A DNA stretch of 64,000 nt from NCBI GenBank assembly GCA_910587045.1, contig CAJULG010000003.1, forward strand, positions 126,137-190,136, written 5' to 3'. Origin of the DNA: an uncultured Lachnospiraceae bacterium. GTDB lineage: Bacteria; Bacillota; Clostridia; Lachnospirales; Lachnospiraceae. Position 1 is the stretch's first letter. Each line of letters opens with the position of its first letter. The notes under the pieces were generated by a model. It saw nothing but the letters and a program-made list of their open reading frames with translations, was not told the DNA's origin and searched no databases. Below, one piece after another: positions 43,404 through 52,550 of this stretch. The position numbers were made by a program, and so were the translations under genes.

Positions 43404-44189
43404 ATGAAAATTAATCTCAGAACCATATTATGCGTTCTTTTTGTAGCATTGTTTCTGATCCTGTCCATGCCCCTGCATCTGGTGCTGTGGCTGATCGGAC
43501 GCAAGAAGCCGATGACGAAGTATCGGGCGGCACACAAGGTGATCCGCTGGGCCTTTCGTACCGTATTCTGGATCTGTGACATCCGTTGTAATGTGATCGG
43601 TGCAGAGAATGTTCCCACAGATACACCGGTCCTGTTCGTCAGCAATCACCGGAGCAATCTGGATATCCTGCTGATCCAGACAACTGCAGGAATCCCGGTG
43701 GGATTTGTTTCCAAGACGGAATTAAAGAAGGTTCCCCTACTGGGCTTCTGGATGTCAGATATCGGCTGTATCTTCCTGGATCGGATGAATATTAAATCCG
43801 CAGTGAAAAGTATTACCGAAGGAGTGGAGCATATCCAGACCGGATGCAGTATGGTGATCTGCCCGGAGGGTACCCGCAGCCACGGGGATGAGATGAATGA
43901 ATTCAAGGATGGAAGCCTGAAGATGGCAGTAAAGGCCAAGGCTCCGGTGGTTCCGGTAGCTGTGATCGGTACGGATGATCATCTGGAAAACAATCCGGGC
44001 TTTCGGCTTACCAAAGGTTATATGACCGTCGTCTTTGGCCGGCCCTTCGATATCGCAGAGCTGGATGCTGAACAGAAAAAGCATCTGGGCGCTTATACCC
44101 AGTCGCTTGTGAAGGAATTGTATGATGCACACAAGGCGGAGCAGGATGCCTTGATGGAAAATGGAAAAAAGAAGGAGGGGACGTTATGA
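43404..44189 (+). CDS. plsC: 1-acyl-sn-glycerol-3-phosphate acyltransferase (PlsC type)
   Basis: A 261-aa membrane-associated acyltransferase making phosphatidic acid for phospholipids. An N-terminal helix (about 5-28) is followed by the HX4D motif (NHRSNLD) and the PEGTRS motif that binds glycerol phosphate. TAGGAGG precedes the ATG, 9 bp after malQ. The enzyme could instead acylate another lysolipid, but the motifs fit PlsC. Confidence 0.9.
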   Translation: MKINLRTILCVLFVALFLILSMPLHLVLWLIGRKKPMTKYRAAHKVIRWAFRTVFWICDIRCNVIGAENVPTDTPVLFVSNHRSNLDILLIQTTAGIPVGFVSKTELKKVPLLGFWMSDIGCIFLDRMNIKSAVKSITEGVEHIQTGCSMVICPEGTRSHGDEMNEFKDGSLKMAVKAKAPVVPVAVIGTDDHLENNPGFRLTKGYMTVVFGRPFDIAELDAEQKKHLGAYTQSLVKELYDAHKAEQDALMENGKKKEGTL

Positions 44190-44740
44190 ATCCTTGGATT
44201 ATTGTAGGAATTGTCCTTGCAGTCATTGCGATCGGCATGATCGTATTGTATGTCTTTGGACAGAAAATGCAGAAGAAGCAGATGGCCCAGCGGGAACAGA
44301 TGGCGGAAGCAGCCCAGCCGGTCACCATGCTGATCATTGATAAAAAGTTCATGAAAATGAAGGAAGCCAAGCTGCCAAAGATCGTTATGGAGCAGACGCC
44401 GAAGCGGTATCAGAATGCTAAGATACCGGTCGTAAAGGCAAAGGTCGGGCCACAGATCCTGACCCTGATCGCAGATGATGCCATATTCGATGATCTTCCG
44501 ACCAAAGGGGAGGTAAAGGCCATGGTAAGCGGCATCTACATTATCAGCGTAAAGAATGTCCGGGGTAAGATCGCTCCGGCAGACGAGAAAAAGAAGTCAA
44601 GCTGGGGGGCGAAGCTCCGTAAGAAGCAGAATGAATATCAGAAGCTTATGGTAGAGGAAGAAAAAACAAAGGAAGAGGAAAAGGCGGCCAAGGCCCGTGC
44701 TAAGGCACAGAAGGAAGCCGCAAAAAAAATTACAAAGTAG
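44186..44740 (+). CDS. Single-pass membrane protein with Lys/Glu-rich tail, unknown function
   Basis: A 184-aa protein with one N-terminal helix (about 4-24), a cytoplasmic domain and a highly charged C-terminal coiled segment (about 145-184). The start codon overlaps the plsC stop (ATGA), so translation is coupled. I do not recognise the family. Its 3' end overlaps the convergent FeoB-associated gene by 11 bp. Confidence 0.72.
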   Translation: MNPWIIVGIVLAVIAIGMIVLYVFGQKMQKKQMAQREQMAEAAQPVTMLIIDKKFMKMKEAKLPKIVMEQTPKRYQNAKIPVVKAKVGPQILTLIADDAIFDDLPTKGEVKAMVSGIYIISVKNVRGKIAPADEKKKSSWGAKLRKKQNEYQKLMVEEEKTKEEEKAAKARAKAQKEAAKKITK

Positions 44741-44906
44741 TATCCTTATGGCAGGTTCCAGCGTAAGGACAGCTTCCACAACTGTCCCCGCAATGGGACC
44801 GGCCTTTTCTTTTATCACGGATCAGCTTACGGACTGCAAAGAAAATACCGGTCATGATCAATATGCAGACAATGATGGTTCCTGCATGTTCTGCGATAAA
44901 CGTCAT
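44730..44906 (-). CDS. FeoB-associated Cys-rich membrane protein
   Basis: A 58-aa protein. One helix (about 9-27) is followed by a basic stretch and the Cys cluster SHCGDSCGSCPYAGTC, the pattern of small proteins usually found next to the ferrous-iron transporter FeoB. No feo gene is in the window, so this is an orphan copy. A purine-rich AGGAAGGG lies about 14 bases before the ATG. It converges on the plus-strand gene ending at 44740. Confidence 0.8.
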   Translation of the reverse strand: MTFIAEHAGTIIVCILIMTGIFFAVRKLIRDKRKGRSHCGDSCGSCPYAGTCHKDTTL

Positions 44907-45008
44907 CTTTTTGCCCCGCCCTTCCTTTCGCTTTCTTTCTCTTTCTATAAACAGTGGCTGACCTGTACTATGAAATCGCTAAACCTGAAATCCTTCTGAA
45001 ATCACAGG

Positions 45009-45629
45009 TCAATAGATCGGATTCTGGAATACATACATCTTCTCGTCCGTGTCCTCTGCATAATTGGGCAGACGGATCATCCGCTTCTGCTTCCAGCACA
45101 TTTCCCGGATGATCTTCAGATAATCGTCCGGGACATAATAGAGGATCAGCGTTACCACCCGCAGGTGCTCCTCAATGGAACGGACGATATTCTCCAGTAT
45201 GGTGGCAAAATGCTCCGGGGAACAGGGATTGAAGAAGTAAAAGATATTGTCTTCCTTCGATACAGGATAGTTCTCTGCCTTCATATGGTATAACTGGATC
45301 ATCGGCTCCCGCTCCCGGAACCGGACGGAATAATATGCCTTGTTATCCTCCAGCTGACGAAAGAGCGTTTCATCCTGCTCAATTCCCTTGGTGCGGCACA
45401 GATAATAGTTGTTAAAGAAAAACAGGATCCTGCCTTTGCCGCAGCCGAAATCCACCACACAGTCCGTCGATCTGATGGGGAGCTGCTCACAGGTTACGCT
45501 TAATGCATCATAGGGGGTCACCTCGTATCGGTTATATTCCTCCGGAATGCCTTCCTCCTCCCACTCCTCTTCCCTGGTATCAATCCCGAGAAATGCATCA
45601 TACATCCGTTCATAATCGTATTCCAGCAT
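45009..45629 (-). CDS. SAM-dependent methyltransferase-like protein
   Basis: A 206-aa protein with motif I VVDFGCGKGRIL and an acidic strand-2 end (KGIEQD), fitting a class I methyltransferase; FYFFNPCSPE takes the motif IV place. The substrate is unknown. It is last in the ddl-murI-DUF1934 operon, 11 bp after the DUF1934 gene, with GAGGAGG before the ATG. Confidence 0.8.
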   Translation of the reverse strand: MLEYDYERMYDAFLGIDTREEEWEEEGIPEEYNRYEVTPYDALSVTCEQLPIRSTDCVVDFGCGKGRILFFFNNYYLCRTKGIEQDETLFRQLEDNKAYYSVRFREREPMIQLYHMKAENYPVSKEDNIFYFFNPCSPEHFATILENIVRSIEEHLRVVTLILYYVPDDYLKIIREMCWKQKRMIRLPNYAEDTDEKMYVFQNPIY

Positions 45630-45640
45630 AACTGCCTCCT

Positions 45641-46060
45641 CTATCTTGGTGCGATCCGTATCCGGATTTCATTTTCAGATGAATAACTGAAATTAATGTC
45701 CAGTACATATTTAATAAAGACTTCTATATAATCCTCTTCCTCTGCCATCTGATAGCTCATGGTGGTGACATTCATGCTCATAGGACCTACCGGTGTCTCA
45801 TAATAGGTCGTATTACTTTGCTTTGGATTGAACAGGAGCTGTGCGTTCACCCCGCCTTTTTTTGTCATTTCGAACATGCTTTCATCAAACTTCAGCGTGT
45901 TCCGGATAACGGAGTCTTCCCCCTCCGGTATCTCTTCATATAATACATAATGGTGTCCGTTCCGTTTATAGTAATCCGCTACCGTCACCAGCTCAATGCT
46001 GTCATGCTCTGCATCCAGCATCTGGTTCCCGGCAATGGATAACAATACTTCCTTTGTCAT
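45641..46060 (-). CDS. DUF1934 (YwiB-like) protein
   Basis: A 139-aa beta-barrel-type protein resembling lipocalin-like DUF1934 members (VADYYKRNGHHYVLYEEI, NTTYYETPVGPM). Its function is unknown; in Firmicutes it often lies near argS or cell-wall genes. The ATG at 46060 has AAGGCGGG upstream; a GTG two codons earlier is possible. It sits between murI and the methyltransferase gene. Confidence 0.8.
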   Translation of the reverse strand: MTKEVLLSIAGNQMLDAEHDSIELVTVADYYKRNGHHYVLYEEIPEGEDSVIRNTLKFDESMFEMTKKGGVNAQLLFNPKQSNTTYYETPVGPMSMNVTTMSYQMAEEEDYIEVFIKYVLDINFSYSSENEIRIRIAPR

Positions 46061-46100
46061 TGCCACATCCCGCCTTTTCCCAATGCCTATCCGTTCATCC

Positions 46101-46910
46101 TCAATAGCTTTCTATATCTACTACAGTCACCTGCTCTACATGACAGGGCAATACCCGGTCGGCGAAGGAACAGAACTTATCCACTCCGTCACTGACATAA
46201 TACTGATAAACTGCCGTATCGCCCGTTCCATTTAGAAGTCCCTGCTCTGCCAGCATAATCTTCAGACTCTTAGCCGTCTCGTAGGCCGGATTCACCAGAT
46301 TTACCTCGGATCCCATATACCGCTTAATTGCATTCCGGATCAGTGGATAGTGGGTACAGCCCAGGATCAGGGAATCAATCCCGTATTCCTTTAATTCATG
46401 AAGATACCGCTCGATCACATCATCCGTGATCCGGTCTTCCAGCAGGCCCTCTTCTACCAGAGGAACAAAGAGCGGGCAGGCACGGGATACAACCGTAATG
46501 TCTGCATTCAGATGCCGCAAAAGCTTTGAGTAGATCCCGCTTTTTATTGTACTTTCCGTTCCAATGATTCCGATGCTGTTGGTCTTCGTGCTTTCCGCCG
46601 CCATCCTTGCCCCCGGCTCTACCACGCCGATGATCGGGATATCGATTTCCTGCTTGATCTCCTCCAGGGCCAGGGCGCTGGCAGTGTTGCAGGCGACAAC
46701 GATCGCTTTCACTTCATTTGTTCTTAAAAAATGAACAATCTGCCTGGAATACTTTAATACGGTTTTCTTTGATTTTGATCCATACGGCACCCTTGCGGTA
46801 TCGCCGAAATAAATCATATTCTCGCCCGGCAGCTGGCGCATGATCTCCTTTACAACTGTCAGCCCGCCTACACCGGAATCAAAAACTCCGATCGGTGATT
46901 GTATACTCAT
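46101..46910 (-). CDS. murI: Glutamate racemase
   Basis: A 269-aa cofactor-independent racemase that makes D-glutamate for peptidoglycan. The N-terminal IGVFDSGVGGLTVV, the first catalytic Cys in VVACNTASAL and the second in LGCTHYPLI are all present. It starts 10 bp after ddl, so the two D-amino-acid steps of the cell wall are co-transcribed. GTAGGAAA lies before the ATG. Confidence 0.95.
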   Translation of the reverse strand: MSIQSPIGVFDSGVGGLTVVKEIMRQLPGENMIYFGDTARVPYGSKSKKTVLKYSRQIVHFLRTNEVKAIVVACNTASALALEEIKQEIDIPIIGVVEPGARMAAESTKTNSIGIIGTESTIKSGIYSKLLRHLNADITVVSRACPLFVPLVEEGLLEDRITDDVIERYLHELKEYGIDSLILGCTHYPLIRNAIKRYMGSEVNLVNPAYETAKSLKIMLAEQGLLNGTGDTAVYQYYVSDGVDKFCSFADRVLPCHVEQVTVVDIESY

Positions 46911-46919
46911 ATGCGTTTC

Positions 46920-47978
46920 CTACTTTCCTCGTTCATAAGCCAGTGCAATGATTCTTTCTACTAATGTATGTACATCCAGTCCCCGTTCCTTCCAGAGCAT
47001 CGGATACATGCTGATGCCGGTAAAGCCCGGCAGTGTGTTGATCTCATTAAAGATTACCCGATCCGTCCCGGCCTCCAGGAAAAAATCCACCCGGGATAGT
47101 CCGTAGCCGCCCAGCGCCTGAAAGATGGTCGTCGCCGCCTGCCGGATCTCCAGTTCCTTACCCTCCGGCAGCTCCGGTCCGAGGATCGTCTTAGATGCTT
47201 CATCGTTATACTTGGAATCATAGTCGTAGAACTCTGCAGCGGCAAGCACTTCGCCGATCCCGGAGGCTTCTGCCTCCTCACCGCCCAGCACTGCGCATTC
47301 CAATTCTCTTCCGATGATCGTCTCCTCCACCAGAAGCTTCCGGTCATGTCCTGCTGCCTCCCACAAGGCTGCTTCCAGTTCTTTCCGGTCATGTGCTTTC
47401 GTAATCCCACGGGAGGAGCCTGCATTGGATGGCTTTACAAAAACAGGATATGCTAATTTCTCTTCCACTCTGGCAACTACAGCTTCCATATCCTTCAGCT
47501 CCGGTTTCATGACCGGCACATAACGTGCCTGTGCAATTCCTAAGGTATCCACCACCAGCTTTGCATATAGTTTATCCATGCCCAGGGCGGATGCCAGTAC
47601 GCCACAGCCTACATAAGGCAGCTTTGCCAGTTCGAACAGTCCCTGTACGGTACCGTCCTCTCCATTCGGGCCATGCAGTACCGGAAAGACCACATCTACC
47701 GGAAGAAAGGAGGTTCCCTCCGGGCCGATACAGATGATCTCTTTTCTGGATGCATCCGGGGAAATGACCGCTGTGACCTTACTGTTTCTCCAGCCTCCGT
47801 CTGCTATGTCCTCTACGGAATCGACCAGCAGCCAATGCCCTTCCTTCGTAATACCGATTATAATAATGTTATACTCTTCTGTATTGATCGCATTTATGAT
47901 CGTAACCGCTGATATGCAGGAAACCTCATGCTCTGAAGACTGTCCGCCAAACAGCACGGCAATATTTGTTCTGTCCAT
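46920..47978 (-). CDS. ddl: D-alanine--D-alanine ligase
   Basis: A 352-aa ATP-grasp enzyme that joins two D-Ala for the peptidoglycan stem. The N-terminus has VLFGGQSSEHEVS, the ATP-grasp core includes FVKPSNAGSSRGITK, and the end has FNEINTLPGFTGISMYP. The residues around the second D-Ala site look like the ordinary Ddl type (SEHEVS and the GISMYP Tyr region), so a VanA-like D-Ala-D-Lac role is unlikely. AGAGGGA precedes the ATG. Confidence 0.95.
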   Translation of the reverse strand: MDRTNIAVLFGGQSSEHEVSCISAVTIINAINTEEYNIIIIGITKEGHWLLVDSVEDIADGGWRNSKVTAVISPDASRKEIICIGPEGTSFLPVDVVFPVLHGPNGEDGTVQGLFELAKLPYVGCGVLASALGMDKLYAKLVVDTLGIAQARYVPVMKPELKDMEAVVARVEEKLAYPVFVKPSNAGSSRGITKAHDRKELEAALWEAAGHDRKLLVEETIIGRELECAVLGGEEAEASGIGEVLAAAEFYDYDSKYNDEASKTILGPELPEGKELEIRQAATTIFQALGGYGLSRVDFFLEAGTDRVIFNEINTLPGFTGISMYPMLWKERGLDVHTLVERIIALAYERGK

Positions 47979-48110
47979 GCTCTGATCCCTCTTTTATCTT
48001 TCCTCCATTATATTCCCTTGTACATGGCTCTGTTCCTTGTTATCTTATCATATTCCGTATTTATTTGCCATATATTTCATGGCCGGATATCGTATGACAG
48101 GGAAGAGGCT

Positions 48111-48872
48111 CTATTCTTTGTTGCCAAACAGCGTGTCCCAGATCCAGCTTCGGTATTCGACACGGCTGTTTTCCTGCGGGCGTATCAGAATCTCTTCATA
48201 TTCCTCCGGTGTCAGGAGCTGCTGCAATTCTTCCTTTCCCTCGGTGGCCACGACACCGCCTGCAGCATCCACAAAGCAGAGCCCCGGATACATCACGCAC
48301 CACCAGTTTCCCCCGTTCTTCTTTCCGATATCCACCCGAAGGGCTTCGTACTCTCCTGCCGGGAAACGCAGGTCGCCATAGTCCTTGATCGGGAACTCCT
48401 CCTCGGTCAGATAGGCGTGGATCTCATAATCATATCCGGCCTCCTGAATGACTTTTCTTCCGATCTCTTCGATCTGATCCAGACTGTTTTCCATGATCTC
48501 TCTTGCCGCATCCTTATTGTCTGCCTGCTCCAGCTCCGCCCCCAGCTCCTGCAGGATGGCATCCCGTACCTCCAGCTTCAGCGCCTGGTCTTCCTCGGAA
48601 TCCGAATTCGCCCGGACATGAAAGCGGATGACTTCTTCCGTAACATCACTGCCCGGTAACCATTCTTCATCTGCCGGATTCTGACCGGCAAGACTCATAT
48701 CCGATCCTTCATTCAACATGGCCTCTACCTCTGCCAGGCGTTCCTCTGAGAAGGCTGCCAGTTCTTCCGCCTGCTTCTGCAGATTCTGGTAATTTTTTAT
48801 CATATGAATGCTGATGCCTCCGATCACCGGAGCGATCAATAATGCTGAGATTGCTGTTTTATATAGATTCAT
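48111..48872 (-). CDS. spoIIR: Stage II sporulation protein R
   Basis: A 253-aa protein made in the forespore and secreted to the intermembrane space to activate SpoIIGA, which cleaves pro-sigma-E in the mother cell. A signal helix (about 4-22) is followed by a spacer and the SpoIIR core: IRFHVRANSDSEEDQALKL and VRDAIL, then FPAGEYEALRV and WWCVMYPGLCF. The ATG at 48872 follows GGAGGGAAAT. It stands alone, away from the spoIID cluster. Confidence 0.9.
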   Translation of the reverse strand: MNLYKTAISALLIAPVIGGISIHMIKNYQNLQKQAEELAAFSEERLAEVEAMLNEGSDMSLAGQNPADEEWLPGSDVTEEVIRFHVRANSDSEEDQALKLEVRDAILQELGAELEQADNKDAAREIMENSLDQIEEIGRKVIQEAGYDYEIHAYLTEEEFPIKDYGDLRFPAGEYEALRVDIGKKNGGNWWCVMYPGLCFVDAAGGVVATEGKEELQQLLTPEEYEEILIRPQENSRVEYRSWIWDTLFGNKE

Positions 48873-49020
48873 ATTTCCCTCCATAACCAATGAAGCAGAT
48901 CTGCGATTGCTTCATTTTGTATTTATTTCAATCTGTTATGGAGATTATTTCCAGTTTTTGAATAGTTATTCGTTTTTTATCATTTCGTAAACAGTGGAAA
49001 ACGTCAATTTTATCCAAGTA

Positions 49021-49073
49021 AAATAAGTTCCTCCCCTGTATACTCAGACTAAAAATCAAGGAGGAACTTATTT
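49021..49073 (+). promoter_or_regulatory. Perfect inverted repeat hiding the ribosome binding site of the cupin gene
   Basis: AAATAAGTTCCTCC (49021-49034) is exactly complementary to GGAGGAACTTATTT (49060-49073), which contains the Shine-Dalgarno and ends at the ATG (49074). In RNA this 14-bp stem would block translation; as DNA it could be an operator. TATACT at 49039-49044 in the loop resembles a -10, in which case only the downstream arm would be transcribed. Confidence 0.7.
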
Positions 49074-49472
49074 ATGAATACTTTATCTAATTCCGTGTTT
49101 GAAGCATTTAACACTGGCTCTCTAAGGCTTCCGGCAGCATCCAGGGCATTTACAGAGATTCCCTGGTCCCGGCACCCTTCCTTTGCGGGCGTGGAGTTAA
49201 AACACATCGTTACTGCCGGGGATACCGGCGGACAGTTCAGTTATCATCTGGTCCGCATTGCCCCGGACAAATGCATCGGGATGCATACCCACGAGAACCA
49301 GCTGGAAACCCACGAAGTGATCGCCGGCTCCGGTATATGCATGAACGGTGATGTATCCATCCCGTATGAAACCGGATGCATCTCGATCATGCCTGCCGGC
49401 GTTCCCCATGAAGTCCACGCCGGGGATACCGGCCTTCTCCTGTTTGCCAAATTTATTCCCGCTTTGTGCTGA
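49074..49472 (+). CDS. Cupin-domain protein
   Basis: A 132-aa single cupin. Metal-ligand motifs are visible: GMHTHENQLETHEVIAG (first cupin motif, with two His and Glu) and MPAGVPHEVHAG (second motif His). It may bind a metal and a small ligand. It lies convergent to an AraC-type regulator with its own cupin-like N-terminus. AAGGAGGAAC precedes the ATG but is buried in an inverted repeat. Confidence 0.82.
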   Translation: MNTLSNSVFEAFNTGSLRLPAASRAFTEIPWSRHPSFAGVELKHIVTAGDTGGQFSYHLVRIAPDKCIGMHTHENQLETHEVIAGSGICMNGDVSIPYETGCISIMPAGVPHEVHAGDTGLLLFAKFIPALC

Positions 49473-49515
49473 AAAGCTGCTCAATACGCATGTCATAGTG
49501 GTCTGTATTTTCTGA

Positions 49516-50142
49516 TCAGGCGGATATCATTACTGACTGCCTGTACTCGTTGGGTGTCAGACCGACCACCTTACGAAAGCACCGATCCAGGTGGCTTTGA
49601 TCGCAGAATCCTGCATCATAAGCCGCTTCGGTCACGCTTTTTCCGTTTTCCAGTAATCGCTGTGCCTTGCGGACTCTGCATTGTATCTGAAACTGATGGG
49701 GCGTCAGGCCACATACCGTCCGAAACTGCCGGATCAGATGATACGGATTTATACCGATGCTTCGAGCCATATCTTCGATCGCCAGTTTATCCTCCGGCGC
49801 CTTTCGAATCGTCTGTTTCAGCCGCTTTGTATAATGCATTTCTTCTGATGATTCCGGCACTTTTCTCACCGGTATGCACACAGTCACCATGGAATATGGC
49901 TTATGGCATACCGGTTCTATCTCGTGAGGAGTGTCCGGGAGAACCCGGAAGCTTTCGCCCGTATGATAGACTGCTTTCCTGGTTCCGCAGCCAACAGATA
50001 CTGCACCATCCAGAACATACCCCAGTGTGATATGACCGGCATGGGTATGGGTCGGATAGGAACGGAGCGAGTTCTTATATATGATATATTCCAGATCCGG
50101 ATTGCATTTCCAATACAATATATCTGCTTTGTTCGCTTTCAT
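49516..50142 (-). CDS. AraC-family regulator with N-terminal cupin domain
   Basis: A 208-aa regulator. The N-terminal part (about 1-95; SYPTHTHAGHITLGYVLDG, VLPDTPHEIEP) is a small cupin ligand domain and the last 100 residues hold two helix-turn-helix units (IEDMARSIGINPYHLIRQF; ESVTEAAYDAGFCDQSHLDR-type). AAAAGGAG precedes the ATG. The ligand and targets are unknown. Confidence 0.88.
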   Translation of the reverse strand: MKANKADILYWKCNPDLEYIIYKNSLRSYPTHTHAGHITLGYVLDGAVSVGCGTRKAVYHTGESFRVLPDTPHEIEPVCHKPYSMVTVCIPVRKVPESSEEMHYTKRLKQTIRKAPEDKLAIEDMARSIGINPYHLIRQFRTVCGLTPHQFQIQCRVRKAQRLLENGKSVTEAAYDAGFCDQSHLDRCFRKVVGLTPNEYRQSVMISA

Positions 50143-50305
50143 CCCTGCTCCTTTTGTTCTATAGTTTATACTGCATAAAATTCCCGTTCTTTACAAATTC
50201 AAAATCCATATACAGCAACACACCCATGTCAGAGGCTGTGATCTGAACCGTACCGCAACCGTATGCTATTATTTGAACTCTTCTATACCGGAATAAAAGT
50301 AATTC

Positions 50306-51157
50306 TTACGCCTGTTTCTTTATTACCGGTATCCATACCTCATACTGTGCATGCTGGGGATCCGGATTTAAATATACCTCAACATCAGGAGCATTGCCAT
50401 ACTCATATCCTGAGGTTGGCAGCCATTCCGTTACAATGCGTCGTTCCAGCTCCTGAATGGACTGATTCGTTCCTTCTCCTGAAAAGACTGCCCAGGTGGC
50501 CGCAGGCACCATATATTCTTCCAGATCATCCTTCGGCTGTGAAGTCGCTACAGCAATATAGTACCTCCACGGTTCTGTATCATTGCAGGTACTGATACCA
50601 AGGACTCCCATAGGCGGTGTGTCCATCATGCCCAATAATCGCTGCAATGTTCCGTTGCTGGATATCTCCTCCCATTTGGGAGGAATGACCGCAAAATTCT
50701 TCTCAATATCCTTGTGCAACGGTACGGATACACCTACAATGCGAAACGCTTCCTTTGTTTCAATTCTGTAATTCATTTCTTCCACTCCTTTGACTGTGAT
50801 CTTAAATGTAATCGGCGGGAAGGATTTTACGGACACGCCCTCATTTTTTACAGCAGACGGGGCGATTCCGTGTACAGATTGAAAGGCTCTGTTAAACGCA
50901 GTGGGAGAATTATATCCATATTTGCCTGCAATATCAATTACTTTTACATTCCTCTCCTGTAAATCCACTGCAGCAAGTGACATTTTCCTTCTGCGGATAT
51001 ATTCGGACAACGGGATTCCTGCCATATAGGTAAACATCCTCTGAAAATGATAGGACGAACAGCAGGCAAGCCGTCCGAGTTGTTCATAATCAATCGTATC
51101 CGTTATATGTTCCTCTATATAACCGATCGCATCATTTAACCGTTCAATCCATTCCAT
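50306..51157 (-). CDS. AraC-family regulator with GyrI-like effector domain
   Basis: A 283-aa regulator. An N-terminal AraC DNA-binding domain (about 1-105; YEQLGRLACCSSYHFQRMF, AGKYGYNSPTAFNRAFQ) is followed by a GyrI/SOUL-type small-molecule domain (about 125-283; RIETKEAFRIVGVSVPL). This order is the Rob/SoxS-like 'bacterial transcription activator, effector binding' type, often linked to drug or toxin response. The ATG at 51157 follows GAAGGAGG. Confidence 0.88.
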   Translation of the reverse strand: MEWIERLNDAIGYIEEHITDTIDYEQLGRLACCSSYHFQRMFTYMAGIPLSEYIRRRKMSLAAVDLQERNVKVIDIAGKYGYNSPTAFNRAFQSVHGIAPSAVKNEGVSVKSFPPITFKITVKGVEEMNYRIETKEAFRIVGVSVPLHKDIEKNFAVIPPKWEEISSNGTLQRLLGMMDTPPMGVLGISTCNDTEPWRYYIAVATSQPKDDLEEYMVPAATWAVFSGEGTNQSIQELERRIVTEWLPTSGYEYGNAPDVEVYLNPDPQHAQYEVWIPVIKKQA

Positions 51158-51339
51158 ACTATAAAATCCTCCTTCCAGTCTCCAGTATACGACTGCATGC
51201 TTTCTCTTTCCTCTCAGTCTCTGCACGAAAAAGAGAGTATTAATATCACTTATTCTATCACATATCTCAGACCATTGCAGTAAGATACGATTTTAGCTAT
51301 AATAAATTCCAAAGACTAACGGAAAGGTTTCTATCCTGT

Positions 51340-52221
51340 ATGCTAAAAGAGATGTCCTACCGTCCCCTGACGGCCACACCCTTCCAACAGAATTCCTTAC
51401 ACACAGAAATCCTGCCCTGCCAGCCATTAAGTTCCTGGATCCGGTGCTTCTGGGGAACGGAACAGCCGATTCTGCAGACAGCAGACAGCAATACTGCCAC
51501 TCTGGTGATCCCGGATACATGCGTGGATATCATCTATTCCATTGATCATACGGAACATACGGTCTCCGGAGGATTCTGCGGCATAAATGACCATAGCTTC
51601 CGGGCATATCAGGACACAATACCCGGCCACCTGGTATCAACCTTTGCCATCCGCTTTTACGCCTGGAGCGCCTGCCTCTTTGCAGAAGATTCCTTTCGAT
51701 CGACCATGAACACCTATCATGAGATCGGTTCAAGATTTCATTGGCTGGATCAGGCAATCTGCCCGATATTGCCGGAATTAAGGACCATACAGGAAATGAC
51801 CGCCTGTGCAGAGAAGCTGCTGATGGAGAAGGCGGAGAAGGGAATCAGGAAGGAAAATGAAATCGTAAATCATACGATCTATCATATCCTCAAAAATAAA
51901 GGCGCTCTCGAAGTGTCCGCTCTGGCAAGAGAAGTGTTTGTAAGCAGCCGGCAGCTTGAGCGTCTGTTTCATGATTATGTGGGCATTACTCCGAAAAAGC
52001 TGAGTAATCTGATCCGTTATCAGCTGTTGTGGAGAGATATTCTGTATGAACCGGATTTCAATATTCTTAATGCGGTTTACCGGTACGGATATACAGATCA
52101 GGCTCATTTACTGCACGAATTCAGACGGTATCATTCCATGAATATTCAGAGTGCAAGGGCACTGGCGCTAAAGGGTGTCGAAAATATACAAGATGTCCGC
52201 TCACAGCCTGTAATAATATGA
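51340..52221 (+). CDS. AraC-family regulator (DUF6597-type N-terminus)
   Basis: A 293-aa regulator. The N-terminal domain (about 1-160) has the pattern FWGTEQPI, LVIPDTCVDIIYS and GHLVSTFAIRFY seen before AraC domains in DUF6597-type proteins; the C-terminal 100 residues carry the two helix-turn-helices (VSALAREVFVSSRQLERLF; NAVYRYGYTDQAHLLHEF). It is divergent from the GyrI-like regulator and lies 31 bp upstream of a DUF3795 gene. The ribosome binding site is weak. Confidence 0.85.
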   Translation: MLKEMSYRPLTATPFQQNSLHTEILPCQPLSSWIRCFWGTEQPILQTADSNTATLVIPDTCVDIIYSIDHTEHTVSGGFCGINDHSFRAYQDTIPGHLVSTFAIRFYAWSACLFAEDSFRSTMNTYHEIGSRFHWLDQAICPILPELRTIQEMTACAEKLLMEKAEKGIRKENEIVNHTIYHILKNKGALEVSALAREVFVSSRQLERLFHDYVGITPKKLSNLIRYQLLWRDILYEPDFNILNAVYRYGYTDQAHLLHEFRRYHSMNIQSARALALKGVENIQDVRSQPVII

Positions 52222-52252
52222 TCTCATCAAAACGAAAGGGGAAGCATTTGTT

Positions 52253-52543
52253 ATGGATAAGATGAGTGTATGCGGTATGGATTGCGGTGCCTGCTACTGC
52301 TTCGGGAAGCTGTGTAACGGCTGCGATTCCTGTGAGGGAAAGGTCTTTCATGCACCGGAGGGGGCGGCCTGCCCGATCTATGATTGTGTTAAAAACAACA
52401 GGGGCCTGCAGGATTGCGGAACATGCGAGGAGGCTCCATGCCGGATATGGTTTGATACAAGGGATCCGAAATTCACCGATGAAGAATTCAATGAGAATGT
52501 AACAAACAGAATACAGGCATTACGGAAAATTCAAAACGATTAA
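52253..52543 (+). CDS. DUF3795 Cys-rich protein
   Basis: A 96-aa protein with the DUF3795 pattern: CGMDCGACYCF near the N-terminus, then CNGCDSC and CEEAPC. Such Cys spacing suggests zinc or Fe-S binding. Function unknown. A second DUF3795 unit is fused to an acetyltransferase at 62.5 kb. AAAGGGGAAG lies upstream of the ATG. Confidence 0.82.
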   Translation: MDKMSVCGMDCGACYCFGKLCNGCDSCEGKVFHAPEGAACPIYDCVKNNRGLQDCGTCEEAPCRIWFDTRDPKFTDEEFNENVTNRIQALRKIQND

Positions 52544-52550
52544 AGAAAGG

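Noticed and set aside
46920..47978. VanA/VanB-like D-Ala-D-Lac ligase
   Set aside because: Sequence blocks fit ordinary Ddl and the neighbour is murI, not vanH or vanX; the VanZ gene at 59.6 kb is unlinked.
49197..49496. Minus-strand frame opposite the cupin gene
   Set aside because: Shadow of the cupin coding strand; no family match or ribosome binding site.
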